Source of the DNA: DATKLL01 sp035542475
Lineage (GTDB): Bacteria; Desulfobacterota; Syntrophia; Syntrophales; UBA2185
Direction: 5' to 3'
Length of the DNA: 47,452 nucleotides
NCBI GenBank assembly: GCA_035542475.1
Contig: DATKLL010000121.1
Span: 1-47,452 of the forward strand
Both the position numbers and the translations under genes were made by a program. This document shows, in pieces, positions 8,542 to 17,223 of this stretch. The stretch's first letter is position 1; each line of letters starts with the position of its first letter. The notes under the pieces were generated by a model. It was not told the DNA's origin. It saw only the letters and a program-made list of their open reading frames with translations, and searched no databases.

Positions 8542-8652
8542 CTATTTCTTTTTGGACTTTTTTATCAGGCCTTTGCGAAGCTTGTTCTTTTCTCTCAATA
8601 ACCGTGATACATCTTTTTGCCTTCTTGTAATTTTTTCCTTTGAAATCTGCAT
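8542..8652 (-). CDS. Very small basic protein (36 aa), unrecognised
   Basis: A 36-codon frame starts with ATG at 8652 and ends with TAG. About half its residues are Lys or Arg (for example REKNKLRKGLIKKSKKK) and it is mostly predicted helix. AGGGA lies about 7 bases before the ATG. It begins 78 bp after the CHASE2 kinase stop on the same strand, and may be read from that transcript. I know no family for it. It could be an RNA- or ribosome-binding peptide, or chance; the good ribosome site and matching strand are the only support. Confidence 0.4.
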   Translation of the reverse strand: MQISKEKITRRQKDVSRLLREKNKLRKGLIKKSKKK

Positions 8653-8730
8653 TTCTATTCCCTTATTAAAAACAGTTGCTCCTGGATACTCTTTCCTGCG
8701 GTGCCATCGAGATGGTTATCTCATATAATA

Positions 8731-11259
8731 TTATGCTTTCGAAAGGTCACGAACGAGATCCCTTGCCTGCTGATACCGTGCTTCTCTATCCTTTACAAGC
8801 AGCTTATCAATGATGGCAACATACGGTTCCGGGATATTCGAAGCCAGATTCCTCACAGGAACAGGTGCAGTGCTTGTTATATTGAACATGATCGCGGCAC
8901 TGCTGTCCCCCTGAAAAGGTTTTTCACCTGTGAGAAGTTCATAAAATACAATACCGACTGAAAAAAGGTCCGAGCGGCCATCCGCAATCTGCCCGGTAAT
9001 CTGTTCCGGCGACATATAGCTCACTGTGCCGCGAGGCGCTTTGGTCGGAATCGTGGATGACGCTGCCACTCTGGCAATTCCGAAATCTGTGACTTTTACA
9101 TATCTGCTCTTCAAAACCATTATGTTTGACGGCTTAATATTGCCGTGAAAAACTCCATGGCTGCGGGCATAATCAAGGGCATCAGCAACTGAGGAGATGA
9201 TCTTTATTACATCACGGACAGGCAGCAGATTCTCCTTCCGGCAGTACTGAGTGAGGTCCACTCCATCAAACAACTCCATAGTTACGTATGCGAGGTCATA
9301 ATCTTCACCTACATCGTAGATGGTTGCGATATTAGGATGGGCAAGTCTACCCGCAGACTCTGCCTCCCTGAAAAATCTCCTTTTCACCTCTTCAAGCTGC
9401 CCGACGTCGATCTCTTCATACCTCAAGGTTTTTATAGCCACTTCTCTGTTTATCCTAGGGTCTCTGCCCAGATAGACCGTTCCAATGGATCCCTTGCCCA
9501 GTGCTCCAATAACTTCGTAACGGCCGATATTCGTCTTCCCTGGGACGTTATCATCGAGCTCTTCAGCATACCCTTTTTCGATGTCAGGCCCATCGATTAT
9601 TGTCTCTCCTGCTGACCTGAGGATATTTGCCCTTTCATCTATATCCTTAAAACTTCCTGCCTTAGCTATATGATCATAAACAGCTACGGCTTTATCAAAC
9701 ATTCTTTTTATCTCAAACTCAAGACCCAAGTTATAAAGAAGCTCCTTAATCCTCTCGTCTTCAACAGGGCAATCCCGAAATTTTTCAAACGCTATATCGA
9801 GCATGCCCTTGCTCTGAAAAAAAAGTCCCCACATTGTATTAGTTTCTACACTGTCCGCCTCAATGTGTTTCCCCGCATTTCCTGCAAAAAAGTATTTTTT
9901 AGAAACAATTATTGTATACCCGATAAGGATAAACAGTGCGGGGTGAGCGCTCTTTATCCAGTATCCGTAACCAAGCAAAAGATACAATCCTGCTCCTATC
10001 CATACCGCAAGAATTATCGGGAGGGCAATTGCACTGTAGGTCGTCCTTAGCCTGGGTATGACAACCGTGAGAAAAACACCAAATAGGATGATAACCGCAG
10101 TTTCAACAAGAAATGCCCAACCGGGACGGATGACATAGTCTCTGGAAAGGATGTTGTCAGCCACATTGGCTGCAATTCCCCATGCAGGGACGTTAGCCCC
10201 GATCGGCGTTACCTGCATCATATCGAGGCCGAATGCGCTCAGGGCGACGATGACAATCTTATCCTTGAATATCTCGGGATGCACCTTGTTGCTGGCCACA
10301 TCGAAGAATGAAAAATACGGAAAGCTCTTACTGAAGCTTATCAGCATCCTGTTATTATATGATGTAGCGATACTATTATTCCCAAACATCAATCTATTGT
10401 TGAAGCTCAGATCTTTTATGTCATAGCCAAGATATTTTAAAGTCAATTGCAACCCAAAGGACGGGTATGCCCGATCTTCGTAATATATCAGCAGAGGCTC
10501 GCTCCTTACCGTTCCGTCCGCATCTGCAATTACATTAGCATACCCAAGGGCCAGGGCTTTGGATGAAAATTCAGGAATAGGCGGGATGATCTCCTTTGCC
10601 ATGATGCTGCCTTTACGAATCGGTATGGGGACGGAATTCTGCTTCAGGTCGTCCGGTATGACGGAGACAATGCCGTCGATTGGACTGCCAAACATAAATA
10701 AGAACGGCAATATCACTTTTTTACTTTCCGCAATGGATGATGAGAGGACAGCATCATTATCCATTTTCTTCTCCGTATCTCTCAACGAAGAATAGAGACT
10801 GCTTAGTTGATTGTTTTTAAGCAGACCGGGGTCGGTCTCCATATTCTTGATTATATCACGAAGTTCAAGCAGTCCCTGGTTGAAATCATTTTCCGAATAG
10901 ATTATATCGACACCAATCACTTTAGCTTCGTACCTGTGCAGAAGATTGATAATATGTGCAATATACCGGCGAGGCCAGGGCCATCTGCCAATATTGGCGA
11001 TACTCTCGTCATCTATTCCCACAATCACAATCGGAGAATTGGAAACCCTGTCCCTCAGGTTGGAAAATGAATCATATATTTTGTTTTCGAGGGATTGCAT
11101 CGGCGCCCATTCGGTATATAGGGAGGATAATGTCAAAATGGTTAAACTTATCACTATTATGATATTCGGGCCGATTTGATTAATTAAGTTTACCGACCAT
11201 TTCCAGTATTTACTGTCATATAGCGATGATGGAACGCGCATTTCCAAGTACCTTGACAT
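8731..11259 (-). CDS. CHASE2-domain receptor Ser/Thr kinase with HGN catalytic loop (possible pseudokinase)
   Basis: The protein has 842 residues: an N-terminal membrane helix (about 30-47), an extracytoplasmic CHASE2 sensor domain (about 50-375, with IVIVGIDDESI and PWPRRYIAHII), three membrane helices (about 385-470), a helical TPR-like linker, and a C-terminal Hanks-type kinase domain from about residue 578. The glycine loop GKGSIG, Lys610 (VAIK), the alpha-C Glu and Asp725 (DFG) are present. The catalytic HRD/HGD motif reads HGN: Asn707, codon 9139-9141. CHASE2 kinases sense periplasmic ligands and phosphorylate cytoplasmic proteins; here phosphotransfer may be weak or lost. The ATG at 11259 has no clear ribosome site; the ATG at 11241 has AAGG 9 bases before it and may be the true start. 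A promoter is seen at 11284-11313. It is probably followed by the small basic ORF. Confidence 0.9.
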   Translation of the reverse strand: MSRYLEMRVPSSLYDSKYWKWSVNLINQIGPNIIIVISLTILTLSSLYTEWAPMQSLENKIYDSFSNLRDRVSNSPIVIVGIDDESIANIGRWPWPRRYIAHIINLLHRYEAKVIGVDIIYSENDFNQGLLELRDIIKNMETDPGLLKNNQLSSLYSSLRDTEKKMDNDAVLSSSIAESKKVILPFLFMFGSPIDGIVSVIPDDLKQNSVPIPIRKGSIMAKEIIPPIPEFSSKALALGYANVIADADGTVRSEPLLIYYEDRAYPSFGLQLTLKYLGYDIKDLSFNNRLMFGNNSIATSYNNRMLISFSKSFPYFSFFDVASNKVHPEIFKDKIVIVALSAFGLDMMQVTPIGANVPAWGIAANVADNILSRDYVIRPGWAFLVETAVIILFGVFLTVVIPRLRTTYSAIALPIILAVWIGAGLYLLLGYGYWIKSAHPALFILIGYTIIVSKKYFFAGNAGKHIEADSVETNTMWGLFFQSKGMLDIAFEKFRDCPVEDERIKELLYNLGLEFEIKRMFDKAVAVYDHIAKAGSFKDIDERANILRSAGETIIDGPDIEKGYAEELDDNVPGKTNIGRYEVIGALGKGSIGTVYLGRDPRINREVAIKTLRYEEIDVGQLEEVKRRFFREAESAGRLAHPNIATIYDVGEDYDLAYVTMELFDGVDLTQYCRKENLLPVRDVIKIISSVADALDYARSHGVFHGNIKPSNIMVLKSRYVKVTDFGIARVAASSTIPTKAPRGTVSYMSPEQITGQIADGRSDLFSVGIVFYELLTGEKPFQGDSSAAIMFNITSTAPVPVRNLASNIPEPYVAIIDKLLVKDREARYQQARDLVRDLSKA

Positions 11260-11283
11260 TAAAAACTATTATTAAGACCGTAT

Positions 11284-11313
11284 AATTTATTTCAATAGCA
11301 TATTATTTGTCAA
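11284..11313 (-). promoter_or_regulatory. Promoter for the CHASE2 kinase
   Basis: On the minus strand TTGACA (11308-11313), an 18-bp spacer and TAAATT (11284-11289), 25 bp upstream of the first ATG. Confidence 0.5.
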
Positions 11314-11402
11314 CTATATCGGTTTAATTCCACAAAATATTACCCAGATTGCAGTCATCGCAACCATTTAGATTAAACAATTTGTGACTCGCTGATAGAA
11401 TA

Positions 11403-12845
11403 TTAACGGGATGTTTTTGTCTCCGGGGATGATGCAGAAATCATTTCTCTTCCTTCCTCGATAACCCATCCGCCGCCCATCGCCTTGTAAAGGTTAACCA
11501 GTGCTTGAAAGAGAACACCTTTCGTCTGCGCCCGGGCAAGCTCGGCGTTGAAAAGGCTGCGCTCTGCATCAAGGACTTCGATATAGCTCGTATAGCCATT
11601 GTCAAACCGCAGGCGCGCAAAGCGTGCGTATGTACCCAAGGATTCGACCTGACGATCTTGAATTTCAAGTTGTTCTCTGGAGAGCTTCTGATCGATAAGC
11701 GAGTCCTCCACCTCACGGAAAGCCGTCTGTATGGACTGCTGATAACGAAAGAGAGCCTGGCGCCCTTGCGCCTCAGCAGATTTAACCTGTCCCCCGATTG
11801 CTCCTCCGGTAAAGATTGGCACGTTGACAGGAACGGACCAGCTCCAAATCCTGGACGGACCCTGAAAAAGTGTTGAGAGATCCGTACTGGCAAACCCGAA
11901 CATGCCTGTGAGCGAAATTGTCGGGAAGTACAGAGATCTTGCCACGCCTATCCTTGCATTGGCGGCTATGAGTAACTGTTCAGCCTGGCGTATATCGGGA
12001 CGTCTCGACAGTAGATCCGACGGCAGACCGGATGGTACGGCAGGAAGAACGAGATCTTCGATCTTCTTACCCCGTGGTATAGGCCCCGGATTTCTGCCCA
12101 GCAGCACCGACAGAGCATTTTCCTGCTGAGCAATAACCTTCTCAAGGAAAGGGATGATAGAGAGGGCCTGCTCGTATTCCGATTTTACCTGGCTCAGTTC
12201 CAGCTCCGAAATCACACCGCCCCGAAAGCGCAATTGAAATAGCTCGTAAGATTCCTTCCGGCTCTGCGCAGTTCGTCTGGCAATTTCCAGTTGTTTGTCG
12301 AGATTACGGAGATTCACGTAGGCACTCGCAACAGAGGTTACAAGCGTGAGAATAACGCCACGTCTGCCCTCTTCCTGGCTGAGCAGGTCTGCGCGGGAAG
12401 CCTCTGTCGCCCGCCTCAGCGTACCCCAGAGGTCTATTTCCCAGCTTGCATTCAGAAATGCTGAATAGTTGCCTGCAGGGTTTTCAGTTGCTGACGTGAG
12501 CGGCGTGGCTCCGTTTTCTGTCTGGCGGCTCCTGCCCCCAAACGCTTCCGCGGTTGCCTGAGGAAAAAGGGCGGCACGTGTTGCTCCATACCGTCCGATG
12601 AATTCCTCAACCCGAGCGGTGGCGATCATAATGTCCTTATTCTCAACAAGCGCGGAGCGTATCAACTCATTCAGAATAGTATCTTCAAACTGTTCCCACC
12701 ATGCAATATTGCCGATTTCTCTGGCCTCTTTGACCTCAAAGCGCCATGATGATGGCGTCTGAACATCCGGTTTTCTATAGTCCGGTCCCAACATACAGCC
12801 ACAAAAGACAACCGTAACAAGGGCACAGGCGGCAAGTTTACGCAT
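11403..12845 (-). CDS. Outer-membrane efflux lipoprotein, NodT/OprM family
   Basis: This is the outer-membrane channel of a tripartite RND pump. The 480-residue protein starts with a lipoprotein signal (VVFCGC; lipidated Cys17), then MLGPDYRKP, typical of the NodT/OprM/AdeC group. Two repeats of the OEP fold follow (ANARIGVARSLYFPTISLTG in the second half). I place the start at the ATG at 12845, with AGGA 6 bases upstream and an 8-base overlap with the end of the RND gene. An in-frame upstream ATG at 12884 would overlap by 47 bases and put basic residues ahead of the signal. It is the last gene of the seven-gene efflux operon and likely serves the neighbouring AcrAB-like pump. The C-terminus beyond the barrel is short and charged. 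Confidence 0.93.
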   Translation of the reverse strand: MRKLAACALVTVVFCGCMLGPDYRKPDVQTPSSWRFEVKEAREIGNIAWWEQFEDTILNELIRSALVENKDIMIATARVEEFIGRYGATRAALFPQATAEAFGGRSRQTENGATPLTSATENPAGNYSAFLNASWEIDLWGTLRRATEASRADLLSQEEGRRGVILTLVTSVASAYVNLRNLDKQLEIARRTAQSRKESYELFQLRFRGGVISELELSQVKSEYEQALSIIPFLEKVIAQQENALSVLLGRNPGPIPRGKKIEDLVLPAVPSGLPSDLLSRRPDIRQAEQLLIAANARIGVARSLYFPTISLTGMFGFASTDLSTLFQGPSRIWSWSVPVNVPIFTGGAIGGQVKSAEAQGRQALFRYQQSIQTAFREVEDSLIDQKLSREQLEIQDRQVESLGTYARFARLRFDNGYTSYIEVLDAERSLFNAELARAQTKGVLFQALVNLYKAMGGGWVIEEGREMISASSPETKTSR

Positions 12846-15800
12846 CTTTTCCTTTCTCACTTTCCGGATGTTTGTCCTTTTCATGTTTGCGCGAGTAAAC
12901 CATGACCACGTAGAATGTCACGGGAATGAGAAAAATCGCGATAAGTGAGGCTGCGAGCGTCCCACCCATAACAGCCGTGCCCATAATCTGCCGGGCAATC
13001 GCTCCTGCGCCCGTCGATATGGCAAGTGGTAAGACGCCGAAAAGAAATGCAAAAGAAGTCATAAGAATCGGCCTCAGCCTGAGTCTCGCACCCTCCAGGG
13101 CGGCATCGGTAATCGATTTTCCCTCTTCATATTTTGCCTTCGCAAACTCGACAATTAATATAGCGTTTTTCGCCGTAAGACCGATGAGCACAATGAGGGC
13201 GATCTGAGCATAGATATTGTTCACCTGGCCGCGCGCCCATATTGCCGCGAAAGCACCGAAAACAGCAATAGGCGTGCTCAGGAGGACGCTCACAGGGAGC
13301 GACCAGCTTTCATACAGAGCTGCAAGTATGAGAAAGACGCATAACAGCGAGAATCCGAATATGACCCAGGTCGGTATTCCTTCCTGGGCCTTCTTTTCCT
13401 GAAAACTCATGCCCATATAATCGAGGCCCATTTCCTGCGGCATGGTCTGGTCAAAGACCTCTTCCATGGCCTTCATCGCCTGGGCAGAGCTGTAGCCGGG
13501 TCTAGCCGTGGCATTGATCTGGGCAGAACGATAAAGGTTATATCGCATTGTAAACTCCGGACCGGAACGTGCTTCGATCGTTGTTACCGCCGAAAGCGGT
13601 ACCGGGTCTCCTCTTTCATTCTGTACGAGAAACTGCCCGACCTTTTCCGCCTTGTTGCGGTATTCGCCCTCTGCCTGGAGGTATACCTGCCACTGGCGTC
13701 CGAACCGATTGAAGTAATTTACGAAGTACCCGCCCATGAAGGTCTGCAGAGTTTGGTATACCTGTCTCAAATCGATGCCCTGCTTGAGGACTTTATCTCT
13801 GTCCACATTGATAAATGCCTGCGGAACTCCGGGCAGGAACGTCGTCGTCACACGCTCCAACTCAGGCCTCTGGCGCGCAGCTTCAAGGAACTTGTTTACG
13901 TTTTCCGCCAGATAGGAAATTTCCCTGCCCGCACGATCTTCAAGGACCAAAGTAACCCCTCCCGCAGTGCCGATACCGGGGATGGCGGGCGGCGAAAAGG
14001 CAAAGGCGATTCCCTCCGGCAATTTTGCGAGTTCCCGGTTCAGATGAGCCATAATCGCCTCATACTGTTCTTCAGGCTTCTTGCGGTCTTTCCACTCCTT
14101 GAGATTCACAAAGAAGAAACCACTGTACGTATTCTGAACAATACTGAGCAAACTCACACCGACAACGGTAGTGTAGTATTTCACACCGGGCGTATTTGCG
14201 AGGATCTCTTCGATCTTCTTGCAGGTCGCATCGGTGCGCTGCAGAGAAGCCGCGTCGGGAAGCGCCAGGTTGATAAACATGTATCCCTGATCCTCCTCTG
14301 GGAGAAATCCAGCGGGGATTCCTCTGCTTATGCCCAAGGAAATAATCGTCACCCCCGCCAGGAAGACAAGGCTGAGAATGCTTTTACGGATGAGTGTGGC
14401 TGAAAAAGAGACATAGCCGTTCGTAGCCTGTCCGAACGCACTATTGAAGAGATCAAAGAATTTCCCGAGTGGCCCGCGCGCTTCCGTCCTCGGCTTGAGC
14501 AGGAGCGCACAGAGCGCCGGACTTAGGGAAAGGGCGTTGAATGTCGAGATGAGGACCGAAATCGCAATCGTCGCGGCAAACTGCTGGTAGAGCCGGCCGG
14601 TAATTCCCGGTATAAATACCGTCGGAATAAACACTGCGGAAAGAACCAGAGCAATGGCAATCATCGGCCCCGAGACTTCTTCCATAGTCTTTAACGACGC
14701 CTCTTTCGGCGTCATCCCTTCCTCCATGTGCCTCTCCACAGCTTCTACCACGATGATGGCATTATCGACTACCAGACCTATAGCCAAAACCAGGCCAAAG
14801 ATAGACAGTGTGTTGACCGAAAACCCTAAAATTGGAAAGAAGGCAAAAGTGCCGATTAGGGAGACTGGAACCGCAATAGTCGGAATGAGCGTCGGTCTCC
14901 AGCCTTGAAGAAATATGAAGACAACGATAACGACGAGGACTATTGCGATCAGGAGGGTTTTGACGATTTCACTTATTCCCTCGGTGATTGCTCTCGTAGT
15001 GTCGAGACCCAGCGCATAGTCAAGATCAGCAGGAAAACGTTCCTTGGCCTCTTGCATGACTTTCCTGGCACGCTCGGCTGCTGCAATTGCATTTGTACCG
15101 GGTAACTGGTAGACGGCGATATTGGCAGCCGGCTTGCCGTTCAGCCTACCCCTGATGTTGTAAACCTGCGCTCCCAGGTCAATGCGCGCGACATTCTTCA
15201 GGCGGACAATCGATCCATCGGGGTTTGCGCGGATAACGATCATGCCGAATTCCTCTTCGGACACGAGGCGACCTTGGGCGCGTACCGCATAGGTAAATTC
15301 CTGCCCCGGCGGTGCGGGCTCGGCGCCTATCTGCCCTGCCGGATTTACTGTATTTTGCTTCTGGATGGCATCAATGATTTGTGGAACTGTGATGTTCAGC
15401 TTTGCCAGGGTGTCCGGCTTGACCCAGATGCGTATGGCGTACTGCCCTGCTCCAAAGATCGAAACCATTGCTATTCCCGGGACTCGCAGCAGCTGGTCAC
15501 TTAGATTGATATAGGCATAATTTGAAAGAAAGGTGGCATCGTGCGACCCATTGGGCGAATAGAGTGAAAAGATCATCAGTGGTGCAAACCTGGACTTCTG
15601 GACCGTGACACCGTAATTTCGCACATCCATCGGTAACATCGGTTCGGCCTGATTCTGCCTTATCTGTGTGAGTACTTGGTCAGTATTCGGATTGGTTGCA
15701 ACGTCAAAGGAAACAATCATCCTCATTATGCCGATGTTGGAGTTCAGAGAAAACATGTAGTTCATGTTATCCACGCCGCTCATCTGCTGCTCGATGGGTG

Positions 15801-15987
15801 TCGCAACAGACTGCTCTACAGTCAAGGCATCAGCGCCCACGTACATGGTGTTGATCTGAATCTCTGGTGGCACGATTTCTGGAAATTGTGCGATTGGCAA
15901 TTGCAGAAGCGCCACAGTCCCGATGATGACGAACATAATGGATATCACCATCGCTACTATGGGGCGGTTTATGAAAAACTTCGCCAT
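12838..15987 (-). CDS. RND efflux pump, HAE1/AcrB-type, with VDN in TM4
   Basis: An inner-membrane drug/proton antiporter of 1049 residues, the normal AcrB length. It starts MAKFFINRPIVAMV, has the usual twelve membrane helices and two large periplasmic loops, and ends in a charged tail. TM10 Lys is present (GLTAKNAILIVEF), as are RLRPILMTS residues equivalent to AcrB Arg971 and Thr978. The TM4 proton-relay pair, VDD in AcrB (Asp407-Asp408), is VDN here: Asp408-Asn409, codons 14764-14766 and 14761-14763. It starts 5 bp after the end of the adaptor gene and overlaps the oprM gene, so it is tightly coupled in the operon. The likely role is export of lipophilic drugs with the adjacent adaptor. 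Whether the Asn changes proton coupling is open. Confidence 0.94.
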   Translation of the reverse strand: MAKFFINRPIVAMVISIMFVIIGTVALLQLPIAQFPEIVPPEIQINTMYVGADALTVEQSVATPIEQQMSGVDNMNYMFSLNSNIGIMRMIVSFDVATNPNTDQVLTQIRQNQAEPMLPMDVRNYGVTVQKSRFAPLMIFSLYSPNGSHDATFLSNYAYINLSDQLLRVPGIAMVSIFGAGQYAIRIWVKPDTLAKLNITVPQIIDAIQKQNTVNPAGQIGAEPAPPGQEFTYAVRAQGRLVSEEEFGMIVIRANPDGSIVRLKNVARIDLGAQVYNIRGRLNGKPAANIAVYQLPGTNAIAAAERARKVMQEAKERFPADLDYALGLDTTRAITEGISEIVKTLLIAIVLVVIVVFIFLQGWRPTLIPTIAVPVSLIGTFAFFPILGFSVNTLSIFGLVLAIGLVVDNAIIVVEAVERHMEEGMTPKEASLKTMEEVSGPMIAIALVLSAVFIPTVFIPGITGRLYQQFAATIAISVLISTFNALSLSPALCALLLKPRTEARGPLGKFFDLFNSAFGQATNGYVSFSATLIRKSILSLVFLAGVTIISLGISRGIPAGFLPEEDQGYMFINLALPDAASLQRTDATCKKIEEILANTPGVKYYTTVVGVSLLSIVQNTYSGFFFVNLKEWKDRKKPEEQYEAIMAHLNRELAKLPEGIAFAFSPPAIPGIGTAGGVTLVLEDRAGREISYLAENVNKFLEAARQRPELERVTTTFLPGVPQAFINVDRDKVLKQGIDLRQVYQTLQTFMGGYFVNYFNRFGRQWQVYLQAEGEYRNKAEKVGQFLVQNERGDPVPLSAVTTIEARSGPEFTMRYNLYRSAQINATARPGYSSAQAMKAMEEVFDQTMPQEMGLDYMGMSFQEKKAQEGIPTWVIFGFSLLCVFLILAALYESWSLPVSVLLSTPIAVFGAFAAIWARGQVNNIYAQIALIVLIGLTAKNAILIVEFAKAKYEEGKSITDAALEGARLRLRPILMTSFAFLFGVLPLAISTGAGAIARQIMGTAVMGGTLAASLIAIFLIPVTFYVVMVYSRKHEKDKHPESEKGKDA

Positions 15988-15992
15988 TCAAC

Positions 15993-17195
15993 CTACCTTT
16001 TGGTGGCGGTAGATTCTGCTGCGGGCAAGCCTTCAGCTTTCTGTGTCTGCTCCGCACCGGGCTGCTCCGCCACATAGCGCACAGGATTCACGACAATTCC
16101 CTGTCTGACCTTTTGGACGCCTTCAGCAATGACTCTTTCTCCCGCTTTCAGTCCTTCGTCAACCACCCATAGGCTATTAATACGTTCTGCCACCTTCACG
16201 GGCCGGATGTCGACTCTGTTGCCAGCATCGACGACTGCGACCCGGTAGCTTCCCTGCAGCTCCATTACCGCCCTCTGCGGCACCAGGAGTGCGCTTTTGA
16301 CCTTGATGATGGCGCGGACCTTGGCAAATTGTCCGGGACGCAAAATATTGCCGGGATTCTTGAAAACCGCCGCGACCCTTATAGTACCGGTTTTCACATC
16401 CACCTGGCGGTCGGCAAGGGTGAAGTTACCTTTGTGGGAATAGACGCTGCCGTCAGAAAGAACCATCTCCAGGGAGTTTCCTTTGAAACCATTTTTGCCT
16501 TTTCCTGTGCCGATAAGATATTCCTGCTCACTTACGGAGATATAGACCTTTATGGGATCGACTGTAGAAACTGTAGTCAGTTCTTCAGTGACTCCTGGAC
16601 CTACGAGATTACCGATCTGGGTCTTAGCTATACCAGCGATTCCGTCCACGGGAGAGACGATCTTCGTGAAATCGAGGTCCAGTCTCGCTTTTTCCACAAA
16701 TGCCTCCGCGGAAATAACCGCCGCGTGTGCCGCCTTCTCCTGCCCTATTGCGTCATCCAGGTCTTTTTTGCTCACCGCATTTTGCTCGGCGAGAGGTATT
16801 ATTCTAGTGAGATTCGCCTTGGCCGTCTGCCATCGTGCTGTCTGTTCGCCAAGCTGTCCTTTTGCCTGATCAAGAGCTGCTCTGAAGGTACGCGGATCAA
16901 TCTCAAAAAGTATCTGCCCCTTCCTGACGAAATCACCTTCATGGTAGTTCTGCTTAATGAGATATCCCTGCACCTGGGCGCGGATTATGGCGTTCACCAT
17001 GCCATCCGTAGTACCAATCCATTCCGCATACACAGGTACGTCCTGCTGGATGACTTCATATACTTGTACCGCCGGTTGAGATAAATCACCGCTTTTTTGT
17101 TCTTTTGCACACCCGGGAATAAGGAAAAAGGCCAAGCTCATATATATGACCACAATCAAGTCCGCCAAAGTTATTTTCTCATCTTTTTTTACCAT
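15993..17195 (-). CDS. RND periplasmic adaptor lipoprotein (AcrA/MexA-type)
   Basis: The membrane-fusion subunit that links the inner-membrane RND pump to the outer-membrane channel; 400 residues. It has a lipoprotein signal with LIPGC (Cys29), then a split biotinyl-lipoyl domain (AQVQGYLIKQNYHEGDFVRKG ... FTKIVSPVDGIAG), an alpha-helical hairpin between the halves, a beta-barrel (IKVYISVSEQEYL) and a membrane-proximal domain (LLVPQRAVMEL). The start has AAAGGGG 8 bases upstream. It lies 28 bp after the upstream RND gene and 5 bp before its own pump gene, so pairing with the downstream AcrB-type protein is strongly suggested. Confidence 0.94.
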   Translation of the reverse strand: MVKKDEKITLADLIVVIYMSLAFFLIPGCAKEQKSGDLSQPAVQVYEVIQQDVPVYAEWIGTTDGMVNAIIRAQVQGYLIKQNYHEGDFVRKGQILFEIDPRTFRAALDQAKGQLGEQTARWQTAKANLTRIIPLAEQNAVSKKDLDDAIGQEKAAHAAVISAEAFVEKARLDLDFTKIVSPVDGIAGIAKTQIGNLVGPGVTEELTTVSTVDPIKVYISVSEQEYLIGTGKGKNGFKGNSLEMVLSDGSVYSHKGNFTLADRQVDVKTGTIRVAAVFKNPGNILRPGQFAKVRAIIKVKSALLVPQRAVMELQGSYRVAVVDAGNRVDIRPVKVAERINSLWVVDEGLKAGERVIAEGVQKVRQGIVVNPVRYVAEQPGAEQTQKAEGLPAAESTATKR

Positions 17196-17223
17196 GAAAA
17201 AAACCCCTTTTTGCCTGTTCGCT

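Noticed and set aside
13753..14403. A 216-codon plus-strand frame inside the RND region
   Set aside because: It is fully antisense to a well-supported AcrB-type pump gene; no family match or start signal.
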